From an uncultured Sulfitobacter sp. (GTDB lineage: Bacteria; Pseudomonadota; Alphaproteobacteria; Rhodobacterales; Rhodobacteraceae): 64,000 bases of DNA. The stretch covers positions 16,204-80,203 of the forward strand of contig CANMZB010000019.1 in the NCBI GenBank assembly GCA_947502265.1. Reading direction: 5' to 3'. The position numbers and the translations under genes are program-made. Shown piece by piece: positions 9,278-17,921 of this stretch. Below the pieces are notes generated by a model. The model did not search any database, was not told the DNA's origin, and saw nothing but the letters and a program-made list of their open reading frames with translations. Each line of letters opens with the position of its first letter. Within the stretch, counting starts at the first letter, position 1.

Positions 9278-9291
9278 TTGCGCCAGATCAA
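9278..9291 (-). promoter_or_regulatory. NnrR/FNR-type box upstream of the DUF1858 gene
   Basis: Read on the minus strand this is TTGATCTGGCGCAA: an FNR-type half site (TTGAT), four spacer bases and an NnrR-type half site (CGCAA). It lies 34 bases before the start codon at 9243. It is a hybrid of the two consensus sites, so either NnrR or an FNR could bind. Confidence 0.55.
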
Positions 9292-9400
9292 ACCGAACGC
9301 ACAAAACCGGCACGCGCTGCGCGCCTTTTCGCGGTTATCGGTCCGGGTGTAGGGCGCGTGATCCGGTAATCTCCGCCCCGGTTTATAATCGTCTCGATCA

Positions 9401-9414
9401 TTGCGTATGCGCAA
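9401..9414 (+). promoter_or_regulatory. NnrR box upstream of norC
   Basis: TTGCGTATGCGCAA is a perfect dyad of the form TTGCG-N4-CGCAA, the consensus described for NnrR sites in alphaproteobacterial denitrification genes. Its centre is about 72 bases before the norC start. A class II promoter at -41.5 would place the transcript start near 9449, leaving a leader of about 31 bases. Confidence 0.8.
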
Positions 9415-9479
9415 ACACGGCCCCTCCGGCGCGTGCTAGGGTCGGCCGGAATTGCAACCGATAATGGGAGGCCCCATGC

Positions 9480-9932
9480 ATGGCCGAATTCCTGACCAAG
9501 AGCCGGGCGCGCAACATATTTTACGGCGGATCTATCTTCTTCGTCGTCATTTTTGTTGTGCTGGTCGTGCAGAGCCACAGATTCATTGTGAACACCTCCA
9601 CCGCCGGAATGCCGCTGACCGAGGCCGTTGCCCACGGCAAGGCCGTGTGGGAGCGTAACAGCTGCATCAACTGTCACACGCTTCACGGTGAAGGCGCGTA
9701 TTTCGCCCCCGAACTGGGCAACGTTATGACCCGCTGGGGGGTGCTCGACGATCCCGAGGGCGCTTATGAAATCCTTGACGGCTGGATGGAGGCACAGCCC
9801 AGCGGCATCGAGGGGCGTCGCCAGATGCCGTATTTCGAGCTGACCGAAGAGGACAAGCGCGGCCTCGCGGAATTCTTCCGTTGGGCGGATCAGACAGACA
9901 CGCAGGGCTGGCCGCCCAACGAAGCAGGCTAA
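9480..9932 (+). CDS. norC: Nitric oxide reductase cytochrome c subunit NorC
   Basis: The small membrane-anchored cytochrome c of cNOR, 150 residues. An uncleaved N-terminal helix (about 14-32, IFYGGSIFFVVIFVVLVVQ) is followed by a periplasmic domain with one haem c site, CINCH at 62-66. It passes electrons from periplasmic donors to NorB for the reduction of two NO to N2O. GGGAGG lies eight bases before the chosen ATG at 9480; another ATG four bases earlier is out of frame. It is the first gene of norCBQD and has an NnrR box upstream. norB follows after 11 bases. Confidence 0.95.
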   Translation: MAEFLTKSRARNIFYGGSIFFVVIFVVLVVQSHRFIVNTSTAGMPLTEAVAHGKAVWERNSCINCHTLHGEGAYFAPELGNVMTRWGVLDDPEGAYEILDGWMEAQPSGIEGRRQMPYFELTEEDKRGLAEFFRWADQTDTQGWPPNEAG

Positions 9933-9943
9933 GGAGCTCAAAC

Positions 9944-11314
9944 ATGAAGTATAAATCCCAACAGATTGCCTATGCCTATTTCGTCTGCGCCATGGCATTG
10001 TTCGCCGTGCAGGTGCTTGGCGGGCTGACCATCGGCTGGATCTATGTCCAGCCCAATTTTCTGGCCGAGACATTCCCGTTTCACATCATCCGTATGATCC
10101 ACACCAACGCGCTGATCGTGTGGTTGCTGCTGGGCTTTTTCGGGGCCGCCTATTTCATGATTCCCGAGGAGTCAGAGCGCGAGATATGGTCACCAAAACT
10201 GGCCTATATCCAACTGGCGCTGATGATGGTCGGCACGTTGGGCGCGGTCGCGGGGTATCTTGTCGGCATCCACGAAGGGCGGGAATTCCTTGAGCAACCG
10301 CTCTGGGTCAAGTTCGGCATTCTGGTGGCTGCGGTCATATTCCTGATCAACATCTCGATGACGGTGCTGGCAGGGCGCAAGACCGCAATCACCGGCGTGC
10401 TGCTGGTGGGTCTGTGGCTGCTGTCGCTGCTGTGGATCTTTGCGTTTATCAACCCCGAGAACCTGAGCCTCGACAAGATGTACTGGTGGTTTGTCGTGCA
10501 TCTGTGGGTTGAGGGCACATGGGAACTGGTGATGGCATCCATCCTCGCCTTCCTGCTGCTCAAGCTGACAGGTGTGGACCGCGAAGTGATCGAAAAATGG
10601 CTGTATGTCATTGTCGCCACAGCGCTGTTCACCGGGATTCTGGGCACTGGACACCATTACTTCTGGATCGGCCTGCCCGGTTACTGGCAGTGGATCGGCT
10701 CCATTTTTGGCGCGCTGGAAATCATCCCGTTCTTCCTGATGATGTCGTTTGCCTTTGTCATGGTCTGGAAAGGGCGGCGCAACCATCCCAACAAGGCGGC
10801 TCTTTTGTGGGCACTGGGGTCGGCCACCATCGCGTTCTTCGGGGCGGGTGTCTGGGGCGTGTTGCACAACATGCACGGGGTGAACTTCTACTCCCACGGC
10901 ACACAGATCACCGCGGCGCACGGGCACCTTGCCTTTTACGGGGCCTATGTCGCGATCAATCTGGCGATCATCAGCTACGCCATGCCGCTGCTGAAGGGCC
11001 GCGAGCCCTATAATCAGGTGCTGAACATGGGGGCTTTCTGGTTGATGACCGGTGGCATGGCGTTCATGACCTTCACGCTGACCTTTGCAGGCGTGATCCA
11101 GACGCACATGCAACGGGTGCTTGGCAATTACTTTATGGAGGTTCAGGACGAACTTGGCCTGTTCTTCCTGATGCGCTTTATCTCGGGCATATCCGTGGTG
11201 CTGGGCGCGTTGCTGTTCATCTATGCCATCTTTGTGGTCCGCCGCCGCGAGATCGTATCGGCCGGGCCTGCCAATCCGGCATCCACCCGCTCTGATCCGC
11301 TGCCGGGGGAATGA
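9944..11314 (+). CDS. norB: Nitric oxide reductase large subunit NorB
   Basis: The catalytic haem b / haem b3-FeB subunit of cytochrome c-dependent NO reductase, 456 residues with about 12 membrane helices. The metal ligands are visible: His53 (low-spin haem b), His186 with Glu190 and Glu194, the His237-His238 pair (FeB), His326 (haem b3) and His328 (haem b). It starts at ATG 9944 after AAGGAG; longer readings into norC are not needed. Together with NorC it turns NO into N2O at the inner membrane. The stop overlaps the norQ start (ATGA). The ligand set is complete, so the enzyme is probably active. Confidence 0.96.
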   Translation: MKYKSQQIAYAYFVCAMALFAVQVLGGLTIGWIYVQPNFLAETFPFHIIRMIHTNALIVWLLLGFFGAAYFMIPEESEREIWSPKLAYIQLALMMVGTLGAVAGYLVGIHEGREFLEQPLWVKFGILVAAVIFLINISMTVLAGRKTAITGVLLVGLWLLSLLWIFAFINPENLSLDKMYWWFVVHLWVEGTWELVMASILAFLLLKLTGVDREVIEKWLYVIVATALFTGILGTGHHYFWIGLPGYWQWIGSIFGALEIIPFFLMMSFAFVMVWKGRRNHPNKAALLWALGSATIAFFGAGVWGVLHNMHGVNFYSHGTQITAAHGHLAFYGAYVAINLAIISYAMPLLKGREPYNQVLNMGAFWLMTGGMAFMTFTLTFAGVIQTHMQRVLGNYFMEVQDELGLFFLMRFISGISVVLGALLFIYAIFVVRRREIVSAGPANPASTRSDPLPGE

Positions 11315-12114
11315 CGATGAACGCCCATATCCAAACGGCGCCGGTCCCCTACTATGCCGCGACGGGCAATGAATGCGCCCTGTTCAATGCGGCCCACACA
11401 AACGGTTTGCCCCTTCTTTTGAAGGGGCCGACCGGCTGCGGCAAGACCCGGTTTGTTGAACACATGGCGGCGCAAACGGGGCGCCCCCTTTATACTGTGG
11501 CCTGTCACGACGACCTGTCGGCGGCCGATCTGATCGGGCGTTACCTGCTGCGCGGGGGCGAAACCGAATGGGTCGACGGGCCGTTGACCCGTGCGGTGCG
11601 CGAAGGCGCGATCTGTTACCTCGACGAGGTGGTGGAGGCCCGCAAAGACGTCACCGTGGTGCTGCACCCGCTGACCGACAACCGTCGCACCCTGATGATT
11701 GACCGCACCGGCGAAGAACTGCACGCGCCGCCCGGATTCATGCTGATCGCCAGCTATAATCCCGGCTACCAGAACGTGATGAAGCGGATGAAGCCCTCGA
11801 CGCGGCAGCGGTTTCTGGCGATCACCTTCGGCTTTCCCGACCCCGAGACAGAGATCAAGGTCGTCACACAGGAAAGCGGGCTGGACGCCGCGCGCGTGGT
11901 GCCGCTGGTGCGTCTTGGCGGGCACATCCGCAACCTGTCGGGGATGGACCTTGAGGAAGGGGTTTCCACCCGCCTGCTGATCTATGCGGCAACGCTGATT
12001 GCGGACGGTATGAGCGTGGACAAGGCGCTTGAGGCGGCGGTGATCGAGCCGCTGACAGACGACGCGGACATCCAGACCGCCCTGCGCGATCTGGTCACGA
12101 ACGTTTACGGCTAA
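11311..12114 (+). CDS. norQ: NO reductase activation AAA+ ATPase NorQ
   Basis: A 267-residue MoxR/CbbQ-type AAA+ protein. Walker A is GPTGCGKT at 39-46, Walker B is ICYLDEVVEA near 105-114, and the C-terminal CbbQ_C region is present (VSTRLLIYAATLI). It works in the cytoplasm with NorD to insert the non-haem iron or to activate NorCB. The start overlaps the norB stop by four bases, and norD begins four bases after its stop, so translation is likely coupled. Confidence 0.93.
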   Translation: MTMNAHIQTAPVPYYAATGNECALFNAAHTNGLPLLLKGPTGCGKTRFVEHMAAQTGRPLYTVACHDDLSAADLIGRYLLRGGETEWVDGPLTRAVREGAICYLDEVVEARKDVTVVLHPLTDNRRTLMIDRTGEELHAPPGFMLIASYNPGYQNVMKRMKPSTRQRFLAITFGFPDPETEIKVVTQESGLDAARVVPLVRLGGHIRNLSGMDLEEGVSTRLLIYAATLIADGMSVDKALEAAVIEPLTDDADIQTALRDLVTNVYG

Positions 12115-12118
12115 GACC

Positions 12119-14017
12119 ATGGCGCTGCGTCCCCTCGATCTGCTGGATCCCGAAGAGGCTGTCGGCAACGTCTGGCACGATTACGTCGTGCAGATCGGGG
12201 CCGCGACGTCGTTTCCGCAGATGGCCGCCGATCTGGCCACCCTGCGTCCCAGCCTGACGATGCTGTTTCGCGCTTTGGGCGGGGCACCCGGCGTCGAGTT
12301 CACCGAGGCGGCTGCCGTGGTCGCACGGCACCGCCGCCCCCACCTGCGCAAACTGGCGGCCGAACGTGACAAGCTGTTTGTGCCCTCCTTTGACGGCGAG
12401 CGCCTGCGCCTGCCCCCGACCATTGATGTCTTTCCCACCCATGCCCTGAACCGGCAGGCATATTTCTGGCTGACGGCACTTGCCGCGCTGTGCGACCGGG
12501 CGGCGTTTGACGCAGGAGCGCTGAGCGGGGCCGCCCGCGATCTGGCGATGATTGACGCCAACGTGGTGAACGCCGCACAGGTCATCGAAAACTGCCCCGG
12601 CCTGCGCGACGCCTACGCCACCATGAGCGCGCATATTCTGGCCACCCGTCCGCGTGTCCAGCTGCCCCCCTCCGAGGCGATGGTCGAAAGCGCCCTGCGC
12701 GAAACACTGGCCAACGGCACACAACCGGCCCTGCCCGACATCGCATCCACGCGCGGCCACATGACATTTGCACCGGTGCCGGTCTGGTTGGAGTTCGGCC
12801 AACCCGGACGGGGCGCTGCGGCTGACGATCAACCGGGCGAACAGGCCGCCGTTCCCGCCACCGCCGGCATGACCAAGCGCAAGCTGGGCCTGCGCGAGGA
12901 CCGCGATCAGGCCAACCGCAAGGACAGTTTCATCCTGCACCGGTTCGAAGCGATCCTGAGTTGGGTCGAATCCATGAACCTGAACCGCACGATCCATGAC
13001 GACGACGAGGAAAACGCGCAAAAGGCCGCCGAGGACCAGGACAGCATCACCCTGTCCAAGAACGACAAAAAGGCCGCAACCCGCCTGCGTCTGCACCTTG
13101 ATCTGTCCCCTGCCGACGCCGATCATGAACGCCTGTCGGATATCCACACCTATCCCGAATGGAACCACCGCGCGCGCAGCTACATGTCCGATCATTGCCG
13201 TGTGCTTGAGGCGGACGCCGTGCCTGACCCCGCCAACGCCTTCACCCCGAACGCCAAGCGGATGGAAGAGGTGCGCCGCCAGTTCGAGGTGCTGCGTCCG
13301 CGCCGCATCCTGCAACCGCGCCAGATCGACGGCAACGAACTGGATCTCGACGCCGCCATCGCCGCGCGGATCGACCTGCTGGCAACCGGGCGCTGCGATG
13401 ACCGGGTGTTCCAGTCGTCGCGCCAGACCCAACGGGATCTGACGGTGGCCTTTTTGATCGACACGTCGCGCTCGACTGAATCCACCGTGGGCGACACCTG
13501 TGTGATCGACGTGGCGCGGGATGCGCTGGCGGCACTGGCGGGCGGCATTGATGCGGCGGGCGACCGGTTGGGCATCTGGGGATTTTCGTCGCTGAAACGC
13601 GACCGCGTGTTCCTGACCCGGTGCAAACGGTTCGACCAGAAGATGAGTGCCACCATTACCGACAACATCTGCGCCCTCAAACCGGGCCATTACACCCGCC
13701 TCGGGGCTGCGATCCGCCACGTCAGCGCACAGCTGGCCGAGGAAACGGCAGCGAAGAAACTGCTGATCGTGCTGACCGATGGCAAGCCCAACGATCTGGA
13801 TCACTACGAAGGCATCCACGGCATCGAAGACAGCCACATGGCCGTGGCCGAGGCGCGCCGCGCAGGTCAGGCCGTTCACGGGATCGTTGTTGACGAAGAC
13901 GGTCAGGACTGGTTCGCCCGCATCTTCGGACGCGGCGGGTTTCATCTTATGGCGCGCCCCGACAGGCTGACCCGCGTGCTGCCGGACATCTACCGCAACC
14001 TCACTCAGGAGAGCTGA
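12119..14017 (+). CDS. norD: NO reductase activation protein NorD (von Willebrand A domain)
   Basis: A 632-residue protein with a long N-terminal region and a C-terminal vWA domain. The metal-ion-dependent adhesion site DTSRS is at about 448-452 (FLIDTSRSTEST), followed by the GKPNDLDHYEGIHGIEDS region typical of NorD. It is the partner of the NorQ ATPase for cNOR maturation. An acidic, low-complexity segment (DDDEENAQKAAEDQD) precedes the vWA half. The stop is followed by a 58-codon gene after one base. Confidence 0.93.
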   Translation: MALRPLDLLDPEEAVGNVWHDYVVQIGAATSFPQMAADLATLRPSLTMLFRALGGAPGVEFTEAAAVVARHRRPHLRKLAAERDKLFVPSFDGERLRLPPTIDVFPTHALNRQAYFWLTALAALCDRAAFDAGALSGAARDLAMIDANVVNAAQVIENCPGLRDAYATMSAHILATRPRVQLPPSEAMVESALRETLANGTQPALPDIASTRGHMTFAPVPVWLEFGQPGRGAAADDQPGEQAAVPATAGMTKRKLGLREDRDQANRKDSFILHRFEAILSWVESMNLNRTIHDDDEENAQKAAEDQDSITLSKNDKKAATRLRLHLDLSPADADHERLSDIHTYPEWNHRARSYMSDHCRVLEADAVPDPANAFTPNAKRMEEVRRQFEVLRPRRILQPRQIDGNELDLDAAIAARIDLLATGRCDDRVFQSSRQTQRDLTVAFLIDTSRSTESTVGDTCVIDVARDALAALAGGIDAAGDRLGIWGFSSLKRDRVFLTRCKRFDQKMSATITDNICALKPGHYTRLGAAIRHVSAQLAEETAAKKLLIVLTDGKPNDLDHYEGIHGIEDSHMAVAEARRAGQAVHGIVVDEDGQDWFARIFGRGGFHLMARPDRLTRVLPDIYRNLTQES

Positions 14018-14018
14018 A

Positions 14019-14195
14019 ATGCACCGTATCATTTATCCCCTTATTGTTTGCCTTCCCTCTCTGGCGTTTGCCCGCGGGTTCGAGCGGCCAATCCCCAACC
14101 CGCAGACCGCCACGGCGGAAGGATGGTTCCTTGCCGCTTCGATAGCGCTTCTGCTTGCGCTTCTGGCCGTTCACCTGCTGGTGCGGCGGCGGTGA
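14019..14195 (+). CDS. Small NnrT-like membrane protein of the nor cluster
   Basis: A 58-residue protein starting one base after the norD stop, with GGAGAG of the norD 3' end as its ribosome site. An N-terminal hydrophobic, signal-like segment (IIYPLIVCLPSLAFA) is followed by FERPIPNPQTATAEGWF and a second helix (LAASIALLLALLAVHLLV) ending in RRR. The order and the FERPIP...TAE motif recall the small NnrT proteins found near nor/nnr genes in Rhodobacteraceae. I recall that family only loosely, so the name stays tentative. It overlaps the next gene (GGTGA), which makes a coupled operon. Confidence 0.6.
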   Translation: MHRIIYPLIVCLPSLAFARGFERPIPNPQTATAEGWFLAASIALLLALLAVHLLVRRR

Positions 14196-14449
14196 CACAG
14201 TCGCAGGACCAATCGGGCTGGAGCGTACGCAAGCTGGCGGTTGTGCTTTATCCTCTGGGCGCGGGGGCGGTCGCGATAAACCTTTTCATGGCCGGCCTGT
14301 TCGCGCCAATGATCGGATTGCCGACGATCACACCCGGCTGGTCGCTTGTGGGGGGCGCCGTTCTTGGGGTGCCTGCCACATGGGCTTTTGCACGCCACAT
14401 CAGATCCCTGATGGATCGCGCCGATGCCGGATCCGCGACAGAGCGTTGA
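14192..14449 (+). CDS. Hypothetical two-helix membrane protein of the nor cluster
   Basis: An 85-residue protein with a GTG start at 14192 overlapping the stop of the preceding small gene. A longer upstream reading would overlap that gene entirely. Two hydrophobic segments are seen: LAVVLYPLGAGAVAINLFMA and PGWSLVGGAVLGVPATWAFA. There is a short cytoplasmic tail with HIRSLMDRAD. The family is not recognised. Its place at the end of norCBQD suggests a role in NOR assembly or in NO handling at the membrane; this is inferred from context only. Confidence 0.55.
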   Translation: MTQSQDQSGWSVRKLAVVLYPLGAGAVAINLFMAGLFAPMIGLPTITPGWSLVGGAVLGVPATWAFARHIRSLMDRADAGSATER

Positions 14450-14533
14450 CCCGTTCAAGTTGGACATGCTTGAAGACTGGCCCGTTCCCCTTGTAGGTAT
14501 ATCCAATATTCACAAACCGAATGCAGCCTTGCC

Positions 14534-14950
14534 ATGGTTCGTCCCACACCCGCCCCCTCGAAGGCTTCGATCCCTGCCCGCAACATCGCATCCCGCGTTG
14601 CATGGCAGATCGTCGGTAGCATCGCGCTGATATTGGGTCTTGCAGGGGCGGTCCTGCCAATTCTGCCAACCACCCCGTTTGTGATACTCGCAGCCTTCGC
14701 CTTTGGGCGCGGCGCGCCTGCTGTTCAGGTGTGGCTTGAACGACATGCGCTGTTCGGACCAATTATCGCCGACTGGCAGGCGAATGGCGCAATCGCGCCG
14801 AAATACAAAGCAATAGCGCTTGTCGCAATGGTATTTTCTGTTGCTCTTAGCTTTGCGATCGCAGTCCCGCCCGTCGTCGTGGCGGTACAGGTGATCTGCA
14901 TCATGGGCGCCGCTCTCTTTATTCTCAGCCGCCCGTCCCGAGGCCCGTAG
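14534..14950 (+). CDS. DUF454 family inner-membrane protein
   Basis: A 138-residue YbaN/DUF454-type protein. The conserved LGLAGAVLPILPTTPFVILAAFAFGRGAP motif region is at about 38-64, and there are four membrane helices. The exact function of the family is unknown; members are often found with denitrification or haem/anaerobic genes. It is the last gene of the NO block. About 230 bases to kpsF follow; they hold only a short gene fragment on the other strand. Confidence 0.8.
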   Translation: MVRPTPAPSKASIPARNIASRVAWQIVGSIALILGLAGAVLPILPTTPFVILAAFAFGRGAPAVQVWLERHALFGPIIADWQANGAIAPKYKAIALVAMVFSVALSFAIAVPPVVVAVQVICIMGAALFILSRPSRGP

Positions 14951-15036
14951 CCACGCCTCAGGCATCCCGCCAGAACCTTCCAAAATTAAATCCTTTGGGG
15001 GAAGTCCCCATAGCAGAAATCTCACTGGCTGTTTGT

Positions 15037-15180
15037 TCAAGGGTAGTCCTTTTCAATCCCCCAAAAACGCGGCGCATATTCCCGGATGTCCCGATAAAAC
15101 AGGGCCGCGTCCCGGCGCATCTGGTACTTCGGCGCACAGAACGTTATCCCCAACGGGCGTATCCTGAAAAGAGGTTTCAT
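15037..15180 (-). pseudogene. Possible C-terminal gene fragment opposite kpsF
   Basis: The minus strand encodes 47 residues with a protein-like, aromatic-rich composition (ITFCAPKYQMRRDAALFYRD, then YAPRFWGIEKDYP) ending in TGA at 15037. Its only ATG coincides with the kpsF start (CATG at 15178-15181), and no ribosome site precedes it because kpsF coding sequence lies there. It looks like the tail of a lost gene that was cut off when kpsF was placed next to it. The family is not recognised. Confidence 0.3.
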
Positions 15181-16156
15181 GTCCCAGACCCCTGCCAATC
15201 CAGATCCAGACCTGAGCATCGCCGCCGCGCGCCGTGTGCTGCGCACCGAGACGGACGCGCTGAGCCTGCTGGCGCGTGAATTGCCCGCCGATTTTGCGCC
15301 TGCGGTGGCGGCCATTCTGGCCAGTCCGGGCCGTGTGATCGTGTCGGGCATCGGCAAATCGGGCCATATCGGTCACAAGATCGCGGCGACGCTGGCCTCT
15401 ACCGGCACGCCTGCGTATTTCGTACACGGGGCCGAGGCCAGCCATGGCGATCTGGGCATGGTCGGGCGCGAAGATGTCTGCATCCTGATTTCGAACTCCG
15501 GCGAAACAGCCGAGCTGCGCGATCTGGTCTATCACACACAGCGATTCTCGATCCCGATGATCGGCATTTCATCAAAGCCCGACAGCACGCTGATGAAAGC
15601 GGCCGATTTCCGGCTGACCTTGCCAAAAGCGCCCGAAGCCTGTGCCATCGGCATGGCCCCCACCACCTCGACCACGCTGACGCTGGCGTTGGGCGATGCT
15701 TTGGCCGTGGCTCTGATGGAGCAGCGCGGCTTTGTCGCCGAAGATTACAGCGTGTTCCACCCCGGTGGCAAGCTGGGCGCGCAAATGCGCAAGGTCTCCG
15801 ATCTGATGCACAGTGGCGACGAGATGCCGCTTTTGCCACAGGACGCCACGATGGAGGAAACCCTGCTCGAAATGACCTCGAAAAGCTTTGGCATCGGGGT
15901 GCTGGTGGCGGATGGCCGGATTGCGGGTGTGATCACCGACGGCGATTTGCGGCGCAACATGGAAGGGTTGATGGGCAGGCGCGCCATCGACATTGCCACG
16001 CGCGATCCGCTGACCGTGCCGCCCGACATGCTTGCCCCCGAAGCGCTGGCGCTGCTCAATGCGCGCAAGCTCAACGTGCTTTTGGTGGCCGATGACGCGC
16101 GCCGCCCGCTGGGCGTGCTGCACATCCATGATTTGCTCAGAGCCGGAGTAGGCTGA
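15179..16156 (+). CDS. kpsF: Arabinose-5-phosphate isomerase KpsF/KdsD
   Basis: A 325-residue enzyme that interconverts ribulose 5-phosphate and arabinose 5-phosphate, the first step towards Kdo. An N-terminal sugar isomerase (SIS) domain spans about 40-175 (SGIGKSGHIGHKIAATLAST; SNSGETAELRDLV; CAIGMAPTTSTT). Two CBS domains follow, with MRKVSDLMHSGDEMPLL and the C-terminal AIDIATRDPLTVPP region. AAAGAGG precedes the start. It is followed after one base by the CMP-Kdo synthetase gene, so the pair is a Kdo-supply operon. KpsF and KdsD differ mainly by context; the nearby kps genes favour the capsule paralogue. Confidence 0.92.
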   Translation: MSQTPANPDPDLSIAAARRVLRTETDALSLLARELPADFAPAVAAILASPGRVIVSGIGKSGHIGHKIAATLASTGTPAYFVHGAEASHGDLGMVGREDVCILISNSGETAELRDLVYHTQRFSIPMIGISSKPDSTLMKAADFRLTLPKAPEACAIGMAPTTSTTLTLALGDALAVALMEQRGFVAEDYSVFHPGGKLGAQMRKVSDLMHSGDEMPLLPQDATMEETLLEMTSKSFGIGVLVADGRIAGVITDGDLRRNMEGLMGRRAIDIATRDPLTVPPDMLAPEALALLNARKLNVLLVADDARRPLGVLHIHDLLRAGVG

Positions 16157-16157
16157 C

Positions 16158-16949
16158 ATGAAAACCGTAATCTTTATCCCCGCCCGCTTCGCCTCGACCC
16201 GCTATCCGGGCAAACCTCTGGTGGCGCTGCGCCAGAAGGGCGGCAGCGAGAAAACCCTGATCGAGATGAGTTGGGAGGCCGCATCCGCCATTCGCGGGGT
16301 CGATGCCGTGTATGTGGCCACGGATGATGCCCGCATTGCCGACGCCGCGCGCGGCTTTGGCGCGGATGTGGTGATGACCGATGCGGCCTGCGAAAACGGC
16401 ACCGCGCGGGTGGCGCAGGCGTTTGCGAGAGCGGGCATCGCGGCCGATCTGGTGATCAACTTTCAGGGCGACGCGCCGCTGACGCCGCCGTGGTTTGTCG
16501 AAGCCTTGATCGACGCGGCGCGCGCGGATCACAGCATCGGCATGGCCACGCCGGTGCTGCGCTGTGATCGCGCCACCTATGACGCGCTGAAAGAGGACCG
16601 CGCACAGGGCCGTGTCGGCGGCACCACAGCGGTGTTCGATGCCCGCATGAACGCGCTCTATTTCTCCAAAGAGGTGTTGCCCTACATCGACCCCGGCAAG
16701 GTCTTTGAACCGATTCCGGTGTTTCATCATGTCGGCGTCTATGCCTACCGCCCTGCGGCGCTGGCCGCCTATGTCGCGCACCCCGTCTGCCCGCTGGAAA
16801 CCCTTGAAGGGCTGGAACAACTGCGGTTTTTACACGCGGGCCTGCCGGTGCGCTGTGTCGAGGTCGATGCCAAAGGCCGCGTGTTCTGGGAGCTGAACAA
16901 CCCCACCGATGTGGCCCGCATCGAGGCGGCATTGCAGGCGATGGATTAA
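16158..16949 (+). CDS. kdsB: 3-deoxy-manno-octulosonate cytidylyltransferase (KdsB/KpsU)
   Basis: A 263-residue CMP-Kdo synthetase. It has the N-terminal nucleotide-binding motif IPARFASTRYPGKPL, the VYVATDD and VMTDAACENGTARVAQA segments, and the catalytic INFQGDAPLTPP region. It activates Kdo with CTP for lipid A core or for the Kdo linker of ABC-exported capsules. It begins one base after the kpsF stop. With kpsE/M/T in the same window it is probably the capsule-dedicated copy (KpsU), though sequence alone does not separate the two. KdsA, the Kdo-8-phosphate synthase, is not in the window. Confidence 0.93.
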   Translation: MKTVIFIPARFASTRYPGKPLVALRQKGGSEKTLIEMSWEAASAIRGVDAVYVATDDARIADAARGFGADVVMTDAACENGTARVAQAFARAGIAADLVINFQGDAPLTPPWFVEALIDAARADHSIGMATPVLRCDRATYDALKEDRAQGRVGGTTAVFDARMNALYFSKEVLPYIDPGKVFEPIPVFHHVGVYAYRPAALAAYVAHPVCPLETLEGLEQLRFLHAGLPVRCVEVDAKGRVFWELNNPTDVARIEAALQAMD

Positions 16950-17016
16950 GGCGCTCAAGACCCGTCAGGGGTGGGCAATATGCTTCTGGCACCGCTCTTT
17001 GCGGCGGGCAATAAAA

Positions 17017-17841
17017 TCACCGCGCGAGCGCACAGCCTTTTTGAAACAAAACCTTGGCGCTATCACCCGAGCTGACCTGCCTGAAATCCACCCCGTGCAG
17101 CTTTTGCGCCATCGCTTTGGTCACCGGCAGCGCTTCGAGCTGTTTCTTGGGGAAAAGCTCTGATCCTTTGCGCGCGATGCGCAGGTTTTCAAGCGGCTCC
17201 GGCCCGTCATACGGCGTGTCGGTGGCATAATGATGCGCGCGCAGCGCGGCGAACTGCGGATAGGTGTCGAAATCGGTGTGCGGCAGGTCCAGTTCGTCCT
17301 CGATGGCATTCAGGCCGGGGTTCACATGCGTCTCGTCCACATTCAGCGTGATCACGCGGTCAAACGGCACTTTCCACACCGGATGGGTTTGCGCGCGCGA
17401 ATGCACGTCGATGGGCGCAGGCGTCAGCAGGTGTTCGCCCTTCAGCGCGGTGAAATAATCGTTAAGCGACAGGCCCTCTTCGGCGGGCTTGTGGCCCACC
17501 TTGCGCTTGACCAGCGGATCAACCAGCGGCCAGCGGCAGGCATGGCGAAAGCACGACACAAAGCGTTTCGTCGGGTCGCGCGTGACGCGGATCAGGGTAT
17601 AGCCCTTGCCCTGCGCCTCGACAGCGGCGCGGCGGCGGCGCTTGTAGGTGGCGGATTTGTAATAAACATCGTTGCGGAAATTATGCGGCCATTCGCTGTA
17701 ATACCGCGCGGCCTCCAGCAGCCCTTCGTGCCGGTAGAACCACAAAACAACATGGCTACAGGCGGATTTGGGCGAAAACGACAGCACGATGTTATGGTCA
17801 CGAAACATCAGCGGCAGCGGGGTGGTGTTGAAGGGGTTCAT
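17017..17841 (-). CDS. Sulfotransferase-family protein
   Basis: A 274-residue protein resembling sulfotransferase family 2. The PAPS loop is probably NIVLSFSPKSACSHVVLWFY near residues 18-37, and the 3'-phosphate site is probably LIRVTRDPTKRFVSCFRHAC near 84-104. It would sulfate a carbohydrate or other acceptor. It faces kdsB (convergent, about 70 bases apart) and has no operon partner. It may decorate the same polysaccharide as the gene at 5427, which is an inference from position. No signal peptide or membrane helix is seen. Confidence 0.75.
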   Translation of the reverse strand: MNPFNTTPLPLMFRDHNIVLSFSPKSACSHVVLWFYRHEGLLEAARYYSEWPHNFRNDVYYKSATYKRRRRAAVEAQGKGYTLIRVTRDPTKRFVSCFRHACRWPLVDPLVKRKVGHKPAEEGLSLNDYFTALKGEHLLTPAPIDVHSRAQTHPVWKVPFDRVITLNVDETHVNPGLNAIEDELDLPHTDFDTYPQFAALRAHHYATDTPYDGPEPLENLRIARKGSELFPKKQLEALPVTKAMAQKLHGVDFRQVSSGDSAKVLFQKGCALAR

Positions 17842-17921
17842 GGATACCCATGTGAGTAAATCTGATTGCCTGTCCAGAAAAAAATGACGCTTGAGACCAG
17901 AAACATGCGCGCCCGCACCCC

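Noticed and set aside
13242..13680. Open frames on the minus strand inside norD
   Set aside because: They are Arg/Ser/Pro-rich mirror frames of a well-conserved gene.
14446..14458. TTGACCCGTTCAA, an FNR-like dyad upstream of the DUF454 gene
   Set aside because: The half sites are 13 bases across rather than the required 14, so the spacing is wrong for NnrR or FNR.
14454..14474. TTCAAG / CTTGAA inverted repeat before the DUF454 gene
   Set aside because: A 6-base stem with a 9-base loop is expected by chance and has no T-run or known operator pattern.
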